DNA from: Kordia sp965224175
GTDB lineage: Bacteria; Bacteroidota; Bacteroidia; Flavobacteriales; Flavobacteriaceae
Direction: 5' to 3'
Length of the DNA stretch: 64,000 nucleotides
Assembly: GCF_965224175.1 (NCBI RefSeq)
Contig: NZ_OZ245041.1
Coordinates: forward strand, 5,146,001 to 5,210,000
Below, one piece after another: positions 25,150 to 35,282 of this stretch. Positions within the stretch are counted from its first letter, which is position 1; every line of letters starts with the position of its first letter. The translations under genes and the position numbers were made by a program. Under the pieces are notes generated by a model. That model was not told where the DNA came from. It saw nothing but the letters and a program-made list of their open reading frames with translations, and did no database searches.

Positions 25150-28100
25150 CTACTGATGTCCTAAATGACAGCCACAACCAGGACGCATAAAGCTATTTGC
25201 TTCTTCGTGCCAAGGAAATGCTGCATTATAGTTGTTATTTTCCCAATAGAATTTTGAACGTTCTTTGGTTTCGTTTCCTATTTCATTCATTGTTTCAGTG
25301 TCATATAAACGACCATTGATCATCGTATGTGTGATGCTTTCAGTATTTCGAATATTTTCTAACGGGTTTTTATCCATGATGATTAAGTCAGCTAGTTTTC
25401 CAACTTTTAGCGAACCAATATCGTTTCCTGCACCAATATATTCAGCAGGATTTATGGTAGCTGTTTTTAATGCTTCCATTGGCGACATGCCACCTTGTTC
25501 CATCATCCATAGTTCCCAATGTGCGCCTAAACCCTGTAGTTGTCCATGCGCGCCCATATTTACTTTTACGCCTTTATCAGCTAACGCTTTTACAGTTTCA
25601 GAAACTAAAATATGTCCATTTTTATATTCTTCATCAGGTAACATGGTACGATGTCTTGATCGTGCATCTATGATTCCTCTTGGTGTATATTTTAAGAGTT
25701 TTTCATTTTCCCAAACGTTAGTTTTTTGGTACCAATAATATTCGCCGTTTACACCACCATAGTTTACAATTAGTGTTGGCGTATAGCCTGTTTTACTATG
25801 TCCCCATAATTCCATCACATCTTTGTATACGGGAGAAACAGGAATGTTGTGCTCAACGCCTGTATGTCCATCCATAATCATGGTCATATTGTGGTAGAAT
25901 GTTGATCCGCCTTCTGGTACTACAAAGATTCCTTCTTCACGAGCAGCTTGCAGTACTTGTTGACGTTGTTCGCGTCTTGGTTGATTGTAGCTTTTTACAG
26001 ATAAAGCTCCGAAAGCTTTTGTTCTTCTTATCGAAGATCGTGCGTCTTCAAGATTGTTGATAACTGCTTTAAAATCACCATCAGCTCCATAAAGTATAAA
26101 TCCAGTAGAGTAGAGACGTGGTCCTACTAAAGTTCCGTTTTTAACCAACTCGGATAAAGCAAAGACAGTTTCTGTATTTGCAGAAGGGTCATGTGCAGTA
26201 GTAACTCCAAAAGCTAGGTTTGCATAAAATTGCCAGTGTTTTTGAGTTGTAAGTCCATAACGGAAAGCGCCAATGTGTGCGTGGGCATCTACCATTCCTG
26301 GCATGATGGTTTTTCCTGTCATGTCGTATGTTTTTGTTCCGTTTGGTACACGAATATCAGTTCCTATAGCTTCAATACGATTGTCTTTGATGATAATGGT
26401 TCCGTTGTTAATCACTTGATCATTTTCCATCGTAATAATACGCGCATTTGTAAATGCAATGCGTCCACTTGGTTTGTCTGTCTTTAAAGTCAAGTTGATT
26501 TTAGTTCCTTTTGTAGTTAGTTCAGGTGTTTTTTCTGGAGAACCGTCTAAAAAGGTAAATCTGTCTTTGATTTTATTTGAGAAATATTCATCTCCTAAAG
26601 TCCACATTACTTTTTTACTATCTGGAGACCAATGTAAGTTAACACCAGCATCTTTTGCGATTTGCGCTACAGGAAAGGCTTTAGTTTTGTTGTCTAAGTT
26701 TACTTTTTGACCTGTTACAATCATTGGAGCTACGTATGCTTTGTGTAATTGAGAGAATGCAATCCATTTATTATCAGGACTTGGTACGATTCTGTTGGCA
26801 TATTTTGATGTAAAGTGTGTGCGTTTGTCTTGCCCTTGAAGATTTACACTTAGTAATGATTTTGTCAAGCTTCCGAAGTATGTACCTCCAGTTTGAAGAA
26901 AGATACGTTTCCCATCAGCAGAAAATAAAGGATATTCACCTTGTGCTGTCACGAATTTCGAATTACTTCCGTCAGCTTTCATTGTATAAATTCCAGCATT
27001 TTTTGCAAATGTAAATCCTTGATCGCTGTTTCCGCGTTCTTTTCGATAAACAATATGTCTTCCGTCAGGAGAAAAAGAAGGTGTTCTAAAACTTCCTTTT
27101 TTAGAGGATAATTGCATCGAGTTTCCTCCATTGATGGAGATTTTACGAATAGAACCTAAGTTGAGATCATTCCAAGTTACATAGACAATTTCTCTTCCAT
27201 CAGGAGAAAAACTTGGTTCCGATTCAAAATTAGTTCCGTTTGTTAATCGTTTTGGAGTTCCGTTAGGTAAATTTTTCTTCCACAAATAACCAACTGCATT
27301 AAATACGAGAGTCTTTCCGTCAGGAGAAGTTATTGCTTGACGAATAACTTTGGCATCGAAGGTATTTGGCGCTACTGGTGTATTGAACGAAACTGCATCT
27401 GCAATTTGAATGTTTGCATTTACTGTGAAAGGAATATTAGTCACTTTTAAAGTAGCAATTTCAATTTTTTGAATCTTTCCATCTGCCCAGAAAACGATTT
27501 CTTTATTATTCGGCATCCAACTAAAGTTAGGATAAACACCAAATATTGCCCAAGCTTCTTGTTGATCTTTGTCTAGAGCATCGTATAATGGCCATTCTTC
27601 TGCAGTTTCTAAATCGTGTATGTATAAAACAGATTTGGTACGAACTCTTTTGATGAATGCTAATTTTTTTCCGTCTCTTGAAATTTGCGGACGTGAAGCG
27701 CCACCAGGTCCGCCAGTTACTTGTGTTATTTTCCCAGTTTGAAAATCATAACGTTTGATGACATAGATTTGCTTGTTTGGATCTTTGTTATATTGAAATG
27801 ATCCACCAGGATATACATCTTCGCTGTAATATAAGTAGCGACCATCTGGAGATACAGAAGGTTCGTTAACGTCTTGTTGTTCATTTTTCTTTTTGGTTAA
27901 TTGTAAGCCAGAACCGCCAGTGATATGATATTGCCACATTTCTCCAGCACCAAGAGAGCGTTGTGATGTGAAATGTTTTCTGGCTACAAAAGAATTTCCG
28001 TCTGGCATCCACGTAGCATTGTTAAGCAAACGAAAATTTTCTTTGGTAATTTGTTTTGCATCAGAACCATTAGCATTCATTATCCAAATGTTATCGCCTC

Positions 28101-28434
28101 CACCAGCATCACTTGTGAACAATATTTTAGAACCATCTGGACTGAAATGTGGTTGTATTTCAAATGGAATTCCTGTGCGTAATGTTTTGGCGGTTCCTCC
28201 TGTAATTGGAATTGAGTAAATGTCGCCTAACATATCAAATACGATAGTTTTTCCATCTGGACTTACGTCCAAATTCATCCATGTACCTTCCGTTGTGGTA
28301 AATTTATGGTCTTTGTATTTGAAATCTCCTTTAGGATTAGAAACGTCCCATTTGTCATTGTTTTTCTTGTCTTGCGCGAATAAGGTGCACGCTAAAAATA
28401 GTCCTAAAAGGACTGAAATATTGGTTCTTAGCAT
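25150..28434 (-). CDS. Amidohydrolase with N-terminal TolB-like propeller
   Basis: A 1094-residue secreted protein (signal peptide MLRTNISVLLGLFLACTLFA). Residues 40-620 hold many WD40-like PD40 repeats (SPDGKTIVF, SPDGSKILFTSD, SPDGRYLYY). Residues about 650-1060 form an amidohydrolase domain: GMVDAHAHIG (first metal His pair), EHNIPVSP region, GAHGQLQGLGAHWEL, and the closing LADLIIMDKNPL. The domain order is that of secreted TolB-amidohydrolase fusions whose substrates may be cyclic imides, peptides or related amides. The C-terminus RPGCGCHLGHQ, with two Cys and a His, is unusual. It is a single gene, in the same direction as the propeller/peptidase operon. Confidence 0.9.
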   Translation of the reverse strand: MLRTNISVLLGLFLACTLFAQDKKNNDKWDVSNPKGDFKYKDHKFTTTEGTWMNLDVSPDGKTIVFDMLGDIYSIPITGGTAKTLRTGIPFEIQPHFSPDGSKILFTSDAGGGDNIWIMNANGSDAKQITKENFRLLNNATWMPDGNSFVARKHFTSQRSLGAGEMWQYHITGGSGLQLTKKKNEQQDVNEPSVSPDGRYLYYSEDVYPGGSFQYNKDPNKQIYVIKRYDFQTGKITQVTGGPGGASRPQISRDGKKLAFIKRVRTKSVLYIHDLETAEEWPLYDALDKDQQEAWAIFGVYPNFSWMPNNKEIVFWADGKIQKIEIATLKVTNIPFTVNANIQIADAVSFNTPVAPNTFDAKVIRQAITSPDGKTLVFNAVGYLWKKNLPNGTPKRLTNGTNFESEPSFSPDGREIVYVTWNDLNLGSIRKISINGGNSMQLSSKKGSFRTPSFSPDGRHIVYRKERGNSDQGFTFAKNAGIYTMKADGSNSKFVTAQGEYPLFSADGKRIFLQTGGTYFGSLTKSLLSVNLQGQDKRTHFTSKYANRIVPSPDNKWIAFSQLHKAYVAPMIVTGQKVNLDNKTKAFPVAQIAKDAGVNLHWSPDSKKVMWTLGDEYFSNKIKDRFTFLDGSPEKTPELTTKGTKINLTLKTDKPSGRIAFTNARIITMENDQVINNGTIIIKDNRIEAIGTDIRVPNGTKTYDMTGKTIMPGMVDAHAHIGAFRYGLTTQKHWQFYANLAFGVTTAHDPSANTETVFALSELVKNGTLVGPRLYSTGFILYGADGDFKAVINNLEDARSSIRRTKAFGALSVKSYNQPRREQRQQVLQAAREEGIFVVPEGGSTFYHNMTMIMDGHTGVEHNIPVSPVYKDVMELWGHSKTGYTPTLIVNYGGVNGEYYWYQKTNVWENEKLLKYTPRGIIDARSRHRTMLPDEEYKNGHILVSETVKALADKGVKVNMGAHGQLQGLGAHWELWMMEQGGMSPMEALKTATINPAEYIGAGNDIGSLKVGKLADLIIMDKNPLENIRNTESITHTMINGRLYDTETMNEIGNETKERSKFYWENNNYNAAFPWHEEANSFMRPGCGCHLGHQ

Positions 28435-28602
28435 TTGGCTATTAATTTAAAGTTCTAAATTAGCCAATAATGTGTTAATATTTCTTAAAAGTGTGTTAAG
28501 TTGCTTTTAGCAAGTCTTAAAATATAGGTATTTAGTATTTTGTGTGAGACTTGAATTTAACTGTAGGTAAAACGATCAAATGGATTTTTTTAAAACATTG
28601 TT

Positions 28603-29166
28603 TTAGCTATCTGAGATACAAATAAGAAGTTTGTGTTTTAATGCCATTTTAAAAATTTTGATCAGTTCACCATAAGGTTTTTTTTGCCCACGCGGAGCAT
28701 TTTTCTTCATATTTTCTAAGAATACAATGCCCCATTCAATATGATTGATTCGAAAGCTTTTAGAAAAAGTATCTAGTGAAACTGTAATAGTTTTTCCGTC
28801 AGGATACATAACGTTTGGATGTGACATAAAAATATTTACGGAGTCTAAGTTGATCCAATCGTCATTGGAAATGGAAATTGGAGTCAATTCATAATTGGAG
28901 AAAAAATCTGGAAGAGTTGCAGGATCATATTTTCTGAATAATTCATCTTTGGCATTTCCGGTAGCTATTTCCCAAGCTGTTCTGCCAATTTTCCAATAGG
29001 AACGATATTCTAGGTTGTTTTCATCTAGATTATAATCTGTAATTCGTTCATTAAAATATAAATCATCGAATTTTTTTTGAAATTCTTTTAGAAAATTTAG
29101 TTTGCCTTCAACGGATGTGTCCCATGCCAACATATTGGTAAGACTAAAACCTATAAGTGCTCCCAT
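28603..29166 (-). CDS. Hypothetical protein
   Basis: A 187-residue protein with no signal peptide or membrane span. It is aromatic-rich in the N-terminal half (YRSYWKIGRTAWEIATG) and mixed alpha/beta in the C-terminal half (TITVSLDTFSKSFRINHIEWGIVFLENMK). I recognise no family. It is in the same direction as its neighbours, with a 65 bp gap from the upstream membrane protein gene. Confidence 0.55.
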   Translation of the reverse strand: MGALIGFSLTNMLAWDTSVEGKLNFLKEFQKKFDDLYFNERITDYNLDENNLEYRSYWKIGRTAWEIATGNAKDELFRKYDPATLPDFFSNYELTPISISNDDWINLDSVNIFMSHPNVMYPDGKTITVSLDTFSKSFRINHIEWGIVFLENMKKNAPRGQKKPYGELIKIFKMALKHKLLICISDS

Positions 29167-29231
29167 TTATTTTTTGTTTGTAGGATTAGTTTTTAAAGCT
29201 AACCGAATTCAAATTAAAATCAAAATAGTTG

Positions 29232-29879
29232 CTACACTTTACTAATTTTTACAGTTTTTTTGTTCAGTTTCCAAAACCAATAATTCATATACGCAACACC
29301 AAATATACTTGGAACTAACCAACCTGCAATTCCTGGAATGAATTGATTTACAACAACAAAAGCTGTCACAGCAGAGATGTAACCGCCTAACATTTTTCCA
29401 ATATGATTTTTGAGCCAACCTTGACGTAATTTTTTAGCATTTTTAAATGTAATTAGATCTTTTGTGGCGAATAAGATTCCTACTGTTCCAAAGATAGCGA
29501 GCACAATATTTACAGTTCCTGTCATGAAGATTGGATATAGAATCATCACAATTCCTGTAAGTATCATGCCTATTGCTATGATTTTGTCAAGTAATAATTT
29601 TGGATTTGGCTTTTTGAAACGCAACGCACGATATCCTGTAATGATAAAGTAAGAACTAAACAATCCAATAGTAAATAAAAAAGGACTTTCATGTTTCGGA
29701 AGTACTGCAATGACAAGTGCGGATAATGCAGCAGCAAGCATGGAATAGTAAAATACAATGCCAGATTTTTTGTGTGCATTATTTCCTTTTTTGGTGATGA
29801 TAGCAATAAAACCTGCTATAAAAGCAATACTGCCCATAATGGCGTGTAAATAGATAAGATACGTTGCAAAAGTGTCCAT
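29232..29879 (-). CDS. Integral membrane protein, DUF2306-like
   Basis: I take the ATG at 29879 (MDTFATYLIYLHAIMGSIAF), which follows an A-rich ribosome-site-like stretch; the frame opens 6 codons earlier. About six to seven spans are predicted. The pattern HAIMGSIAFIAGFIAIITKKGNNAHKKSG, with a His in the first span and another after the loop, resembles DUF2306-type proteins. Those have conserved His residues that may bind haem or another cofactor. The function is unknown. Confidence 0.65.
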   Translation of the reverse strand: MDTFATYLIYLHAIMGSIAFIAGFIAIITKKGNNAHKKSGIVFYYSMLAAALSALVIAVLPKHESPFLFTIGLFSSYFIITGYRALRFKKPNPKLLLDKIIAIGMILTGIVMILYPIFMTGTVNIVLAIFGTVGILFATKDLITFKNAKKLRQGWLKNHIGKMLGGYISAVTAFVVVNQFIPGIAGWLVPSIFGVAYMNYWFWKLNKKTVKISKV

Positions 29880-29967
29880 GGTTTGTTTTTTTATCAAATC
29901 TCTATGATTTTACAGATTGATAAAACTCTTTATGACTGAACTGATGAATTTTGACGCTGAATTGTTA

Positions 29968-32022
29968 TTATGATTCTGGGTTTAGTTGAAAAAAATCTTG
30001 CAACACAATTTTTAGAGCATTTGTGTTTAATGGTTTGGTGAGATATCCGTCAAAACCAATATCAATGGCTCTGTTGATGTCTTCTTCATGTGCATAGGCT
30101 GTTTGCGCAATTACAGGAATGTTTGGATATTTTTCTTTGATTTGTTTTGTGGCTTCATATCCGTTTAAAATAGGCATTTTTATATCCATAAAAACAATAT
30201 CAAAATTTGATTCTTTTAGGCAATCAATAGCTTCTTGTCCGTTTTTCGCCCAAACGATTTCTTTGTCGTTTTTAATGACACTGTCCAACACTTTTTGCAA
30301 TACGATGTAATTGAGTTTCATATCTTCTGCAATTAGTATTTTTATAGACGTATCAATTGTTTTTGGCGTCCTGATTTGATCGTCATCAGTAAAATTTTCT
30401 TTAGGCACTAAAATTGTAAAAATAGAACCATTTGGAGTATTTGCTTTGAGTTGTATTTCGCCGCCAAGTGATCTAATATTTTCTTTTGCAATAGAAAGCC
30501 CGATACCTAAACCATCATATTTTTTAGAAAGTTCTTTTTCTTCTTGATAGAATTCATCAAAAATAGTATTGAATTTTTCAGGATGAATGCCAATTCCAGT
30601 ATCACTGATTTCAATTTCAATTTGATCTTTATGAATTTCGTATTGAAATTGAACGCCTCCTTTTTTAGTAAATTTTATAGCGTTGTTTAGAATGTTACTA
30701 ATTCCTTTTGTGAGGCGAACTTTATCCGTTCTGATATAGGTTTCTTGTTGGTTTTTTGCTTCAATAAAATTGAAAGATAGATTTTTATGCGTTGCTTTGG
30801 CAGTATATATTTCAGCAAGAATCTTTAGTTCTTTATGAATATTAATTATTTGGTAATTTGGAACAATGGTTTGTGTTGTTAGTTCAGAAATTTCAATGAC
30901 ATTGTTTAATACTTTCGTAAGATTATCACTCTCTTGTAAAATGGTATTGATGTATTCTTCTTTTTCTTCTTCAGAAACGTTTTTCTGCTTTAAAAAATTA
31001 GTAAAGCCAATAATACTATTCAATGGAGTTCTTACTTCATGAGAAATGTTTTGTAAGAATAAGGTTTTTAGCGTATTGCTTCGTTCGGCGATAGATTTTG
31101 CTTCTGCCAAAGCTTTTGTACGTTTAATAACTTGCTTTTTTAGGTAATAACTCAATCCAAAAAAAACAATTACTAGAAAGCCTAGTATACTTAATAAAAC
31201 TTCCCAAAATGTGGCTTTTTGATGAAAAGGTGTTACAATATTATATAGCCATTTGTTGAGAATATTATTCTTTTCTTCTAGTGTAATTGCATTATTTCCT
31301 TTGTTTATTATAGTTGCTAGAACAGGTTTTTGATTGCTAATTGCAATTCCTAGTTCATTCTCATAATTTATCGGTTCTTTAATTACGAGTCCTTTGATAT
31401 CTTCTTTTTGGATTAAATAATTACTGATTGATTCCAAACCTATAAAAGCATCAGCTTCACTATTTACCACAGCTTCTAAGCCTTCTTGTTCATTCTTCTT
31501 TAGAATTAACGTGACGTCTGAATAGTTTTTGGTGAGATATTCTTCAATGGCGTAGCTTCTTCCAACTGCGATTTTTTTTCCTTTTAACTGTTGTAGTGTA
31601 TTTATGTTTGAATTTGTTTTGGTAATAATTACATGATTTCCTACGAATATAGGTTTTGTAAAAGTTAAATATTTTCGTCGTTCTTCGGTGTTTTGAATTT
31701 CTAGAATAATATCTATTTGTCCTTTTTCAGCACTTGTAACCAGAGAATTCCAATCGGTATAAAATTTTTTATTGAATTTATGTTCAATCTTATCTTCAAG
31801 TAATTCAAAATAATCTAGAAGAATCCCATCAATTTCTCCATTAGTATTCACAAATTCATATGGTGGATAATTGATGTAAATACCTACATTCAAGTCTGGA
31901 TTTGCTTCTAAATATGCACGTTGTTTTTTAGATAACGAAGCATCTTTATTGCATGAAACGAATGTTAAAATGATACAAATAATTGCGAAAATAGAATTCG
32001 AATTATGTTGATTGAAGGTCAT
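29968..32022 (-). CDS. Hybrid sensor histidine kinase with periplasmic SBP_bac_3 domain (BvgS-like)
   Basis: A 684-residue protein in four parts. A lipobox-like N-terminus (TFVSCNKD) leads into a family-3 solute-binding domain (residues 35-265; LNVGIYINYPPYEF, GKKIAVGRSYAIEEYL). A membrane span lies near residues 275-292 (VLLSILGFLVIVFFGLSYYL). HisKA has His328 in NISHEVRTPLN, and HATPase has GIGIHPEKF and GLGIGLSIAKE. The C-terminal receiver has Asp613 in IVFMDIKMP and Lys in YLTKPL. This is the BvgS/EvgS plan; the ligand is probably an amino acid or small acid. There is no separate response regulator or HPt domain nearby, so the output partner is elsewhere. Confidence 0.9.
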   Translation of the reverse strand: MTFNQHNSNSIFAIICIILTFVSCNKDASLSKKQRAYLEANPDLNVGIYINYPPYEFVNTNGEIDGILLDYFELLEDKIEHKFNKKFYTDWNSLVTSAEKGQIDIILEIQNTEERRKYLTFTKPIFVGNHVIITKTNSNINTLQQLKGKKIAVGRSYAIEEYLTKNYSDVTLILKKNEQEGLEAVVNSEADAFIGLESISNYLIQKEDIKGLVIKEPINYENELGIAISNQKPVLATIINKGNNAITLEEKNNILNKWLYNIVTPFHQKATFWEVLLSILGFLVIVFFGLSYYLKKQVIKRTKALAEAKSIAERSNTLKTLFLQNISHEVRTPLNSIIGFTNFLKQKNVSEEEKEEYINTILQESDNLTKVLNNVIEISELTTQTIVPNYQIINIHKELKILAEIYTAKATHKNLSFNFIEAKNQQETYIRTDKVRLTKGISNILNNAIKFTKKGGVQFQYEIHKDQIEIEISDTGIGIHPEKFNTIFDEFYQEEKELSKKYDGLGIGLSIAKENIRSLGGEIQLKANTPNGSIFTILVPKENFTDDDQIRTPKTIDTSIKILIAEDMKLNYIVLQKVLDSVIKNDKEIVWAKNGQEAIDCLKESNFDIVFMDIKMPILNGYEATKQIKEKYPNIPVIAQTAYAHEEDINRAIDIGFDGYLTKPLNTNALKIVLQDFFQLNPES

Positions 32023-32300
32023 TTTGGGTAGTTTATCTGTCTAATTTACTGTAAATTATCGAAAAAAACACATTTTTAAACTTTGATTTGTAGTATTGTT
32101 AAACTTGTAAAAAAATCTAGAATAAAATTGAAACCGAGAATAGTATTTTTTTTATTAGATCTAAGACGTTAAAATTAATTCACCTCAGTTCTTTTCTTTT
32201 AAACTGAATATCCTTCGTTCACTAAAAAAATTAGGGTGTTTTTACCCTTGAATCAGCATAAGAAATCGCTTACTTTTATATTTCACTAATTTACCATGTT

Positions 32301-32654
32301 ATGAAATCTAGATATAAACTCTTAGTTAGATGGAGTATTGCTGTTTTAATATGTTGCTTATTTTCATCTTGTTACAGTGTTCGTTTAAAAAATGTATATG
32401 GAGATCCTGAACCAGATCCGCTGAATGATAGTAAGGATTATTACAGATACATGAAGGTTCGTGAAATAGATACTGCTATTACCATCAAAGCTACCGATAA
32501 GGATTTTACCATGTTGTTGAAACAATGTGGTCCTAGTGGAATTCATACGGTAGAATATAGAAACACCTTTGGAGGTGTTTTACTAAGTGCCGTTACTTTT
32601 GGACGCAAGCGAAAAGTCCGTGTGAAATATGTATGTATGAAACCTCAAAATTAA
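32301..32654 (+). CDS. Bor/Iss-like small lipoprotein
   Basis: A 117-residue lipoprotein (CCLFSSCYSV). The C-terminal region LLKQCGPSGIHTVEYRNTFGGVLLSAVTFGRKRKVRVKYVC has the same layout as the lambda Bor/Iss family: a Cys-Gly, a central short helix, a Gly-rich turn and a final Cys. Those proteins affect serum or surface properties. Similarity is judged by eye only. It is the first gene of a plus-strand run, 6 bp before the FAD oxidase gene. Confidence 0.55.
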   Translation: MKSRYKLLVRWSIAVLICCLFSSCYSVRLKNVYGDPEPDPLNDSKDYYRYMKVREIDTAITIKATDKDFTMLLKQCGPSGIHTVEYRNTFGGVLLSAVTFGRKRKVRVKYVCMKPQN

Positions 32655-32660
32655 GCGATT

Positions 32661-34262
32661 ATGGCAACTACAAAATCACATCCAAAAAGTACTTGGGACA
32701 CATTACATAATAACGGACCTTTTGATTTAAAAACCTTGCATGTTACAGAACTAGCGGGTTCATCACATATATTTTCTAAATATGGTCGTTACAACGACGC
32801 AGCAACAGAGATACAAAGACTGATTAGAGAAGCAGCTGATAAAAATGAAGGTTTTAGAGCATATGGTTCGGCATGGTCTTTATCGCACATTGCGAGTCAA
32901 AAAGACAATATGCATTATAACGGTTTTATGAGTATTCATATTCCAATTCCGCAAGAATTGACACATGAAAACGCTGTGTACGATAATGAAAATTTGTTCT
33001 TTTTTCAGTGTGGAAATACGATCAAGCGAATTTCTGAAGTATTAGGTTCTCATGGAAAATCTTTAAAAACTAGTGGTGCAAGTAACGGACAAACGATTGC
33101 AGGTTGTATTTCAACAGGAGTGCATGGTTCTGCCTTAAATGTAGGTTCTGTGCAAGACTATGTAGTAGGATTAAATATTATTATTGGTGACAAGCCAACG
33201 GATATTGTCTATTTAGAACGACATACAAAACCTGCTTTGAATGATGATTTCGCAAAAAAAATTAATGCTAAAGTCATTCGAAATGATCATTTGTTTAATG
33301 CTGCTTTGGTAGGATTAGGCGCATTTGGGTTTATACATGGAGTTGTTATTGAAGCTGAAGATCGTTTTTTGTTGAAACGTTACGTTAAAAAGATAAGAAA
33401 AGAACTCGCGTTGGAATTATCAGATACTATGGATTTTAAAAATTCGACATTCAAAATAGATGGAGAAGTAGACGCAGATGGAAAACCACTTCGTCCTTAT
33501 CACTACAAAGTATTCATCAATCCATATACAAATGAAGATGAATATGTTGTGGAAGTGATGTATAAGAAACCATATAAAGTACCGTATCCTGATCCGTTTC
33601 CAGTTATTAAAACATCATTATATAAAGACTTAATTTATCTGTTGATTAAGATTTCTGAAAAATTTCCAAAAAGTATTCCATGGTTTATCAAACAATTGCG
33701 AAAAACTATTTTGCCAGCTGTAAATGAAGAAACACTAGGAACTTTATATGAAACCTTTTGGGATGCGCCATATCAAGGACCGGCTTTTGCGTGTTCGGTA
33801 GGAATTGATCATACAAATTCTTCTAAAGCATATAAAGTACTAGAAGAAATGACGCAAAAAGAAGGACCAATTCCTGGTATTTTTGCGATGCGCTTTGTAA
33901 AACAAACAGATGCTACACTTGGATTTACAAAGTTTCCCATAACATGTATGCTAGAAATTGATGGAGTTTTATGGGAAAAATCACGTAAAATCATGAGTCT
34001 AACAGAATATTCATGTCGTATGATTGAAGTATTGCAAGAAAATGATATTCCATTCACAATTCATTGGGGAAAAAATTCAGATTGGAAGTTTCCTGATTTA
34101 GTAAAAACAATGTTTGGAGATAAAGTTACGGAATGGAAAAGCTATCGCAACGGATTACTTTCAACAGAGATGCAACGTGTGTTCTCAAATGGTTTCTTGG
34201 AAGATATAAACTTGCATACACCAAACGAAATAAATGATGAAGATTTAATCGTTTCACTGTAA
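32661..34262 (+). CDS. FAD-linked oxidase (VAO/PCMH family)
   Basis: A 533-residue protein. The N-terminal FAD_binding_4 domain contains FRAYGSAWSLS, FFQCGNTIKRISEVL and the pyrophosphate loop SGASNGQTIAGCISTGVHGS followed by VGSVQDYVVG, giving a typical PCMH fold. The C-terminal half (residues 220-533) is the substrate cap and is larger than in simple lactone oxidases. Relatives oxidise sugars, lactones or sterols to release hydrogen peroxide. No signal peptide is present, so it is cytosolic. It forms an operon with the small lipoprotein. The nuclease gene follows after 77 bp with its own candidate promoter. Oxidant production could be part of its role, but the substrate is unknown. Confidence 0.85.
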   Translation: MATTKSHPKSTWDTLHNNGPFDLKTLHVTELAGSSHIFSKYGRYNDAATEIQRLIREAADKNEGFRAYGSAWSLSHIASQKDNMHYNGFMSIHIPIPQELTHENAVYDNENLFFFQCGNTIKRISEVLGSHGKSLKTSGASNGQTIAGCISTGVHGSALNVGSVQDYVVGLNIIIGDKPTDIVYLERHTKPALNDDFAKKINAKVIRNDHLFNAALVGLGAFGFIHGVVIEAEDRFLLKRYVKKIRKELALELSDTMDFKNSTFKIDGEVDADGKPLRPYHYKVFINPYTNEDEYVVEVMYKKPYKVPYPDPFPVIKTSLYKDLIYLLIKISEKFPKSIPWFIKQLRKTILPAVNEETLGTLYETFWDAPYQGPAFACSVGIDHTNSSKAYKVLEEMTQKEGPIPGIFAMRFVKQTDATLGFTKFPITCMLEIDGVLWEKSRKIMSLTEYSCRMIEVLQENDIPFTIHWGKNSDWKFPDLVKTMFGDKVTEWKSYRNGLLSTEMQRVFSNGFLEDINLHTPNEINDEDLIVSL

Positions 34263-34286
34263 AGACAGAAACTTCTGAAGGAGATT

Positions 34287-34318
34287 TTGTGAAATTATCG
34301 ATAATTTGATACTTTTAT
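34287..34318 (+). promoter_or_regulatory. Promoter with palindromic operator before the nuclease-CHAT genes
   Basis: TTTG (34287-34290) and TACTTTTA (34311-34318) fit Bacteroidota -33 and -7 boxes at 20 bp spacing; the -7 box has one mismatch. Between them lies AAATTATCGATAATTT (34293-34308), a perfect 16-bp palindrome in the position expected for a repressor. The nuclease-CHAT pair may therefore be switched independently of the FAD oxidase. Confidence 0.5.
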
Positions 34319-34339
34319 TCATATTAACATACACTGATT

Positions 34340-35281
34340 TTGAGTTATTCAAGTAACTTTTTCGAAACGCATTCGGTACAAACGCCGAGCATTGATGCAG
34401 CAGAAATAGTCAAATTTGAAGCTGCGGGTTTTGAAACGTCAGATTTTTATTTGACGTATCAGAATTATAGTGTATTGCAAAATCCGTTTCGAAAATTCCC
34501 CTATTATTCAGCGGTTAATGTAGATGGGAAATTATTCCATAAACTAAAGAGAGATACAATTTTTGAAGGAAGCGAACGCTGGGAAAAAGACGAGCGCATT
34601 CCTGAAGAAACACAATGGGGAAAAGCATTGTATGATGCCAAAAAGAATGATTTTGACAAAGGTCATATGGCAAAACGAGAAGACGTACAATGGGGAAAAG
34701 ATGTTGAAGATGCACGTTTAGCAGCACGTTCAACATTTTACTACACCAATGCAATTCCACAAGTAAGTAAACTAAATAGAGGTGTTTGGAAAAGCATTGA
34801 GAATTATATTTTGCATCATGAAGCAATTAAAAACAACATGAAAATCTGTTTGTTCAGCGGTCCCGTTTTTAGAGATGACGATCCTGAATTTTTAAAAACA
34901 GTAGCGAATGAAAAAGTGTTATTGCCGTATTTATTTTGGAAAGTTGTGTATTACGTAAAAGATAATGTATTACATAGAGCAGGTTTTTTGACAAGTCAGC
35001 ATCGACAAATGCAAAAAAAACGAATTGTAAAACCCGTAAGTCGTTCCGAGGAAAGTATACGTAGTACACATTTTAATTCATTCAAAGATGCAGAAACCTA
35101 TCAGGTGAATGTGTCATTTATTGAACAAATTAGTCAGTTGTCGTTTGAAGCTGCTGCAGAAATGTTTCAGAATGACGATCCTGAACGAATCATTCTTTCG
35201 CGTGTCAACGTTCGTAATAGTAGTAACGAAGAAAGTGTACCGATGGAAGAAGTAGTAGCAAGTATGAACTTAAAATTATAA
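34340..35281 (+). CDS. DNA/RNA non-specific endonuclease (NUC, beta-beta-alpha-Me)
   Basis: A 313-residue protein. The only start near a sensible position is TTG at 34340; no ATG occurs in frame for over 100 codons. The active site is FDKGHMAKRED, the DRGH-type motif with His109 as general base. Metal ligand candidates are Asn137 (YTNAIPQ) and Asn146 (KLNRGVW), with Glu153 in SIENYI. This matches the Serratia-nuclease/EndoG superfamily, which cleaves DNA and RNA without sequence preference. There is no signal peptide, so the enzyme would act on the cell's own or incoming nucleic acid. It is one base away from the open frame of the CHAT protease gene. Confidence 0.9.
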   Translation: MSYSSNFFETHSVQTPSIDAAEIVKFEAAGFETSDFYLTYQNYSVLQNPFRKFPYYSAVNVDGKLFHKLKRDTIFEGSERWEKDERIPEETQWGKALYDAKKNDFDKGHMAKREDVQWGKDVEDARLAARSTFYYTNAIPQVSKLNRGVWKSIENYILHHEAIKNNMKICLFSGPVFRDDDPEFLKTVANEKVLLPYLFWKVVYYVKDNVLHRAGFLTSQHRQMQKKRIVKPVSRSEESIRSTHFNSFKDAETYQVNVSFIEQISQLSFEAAAEMFQNDDPERIILSRVNVRNSSNEESVPMEEVVASMNLKL

Positions 35282-35282
35282 G

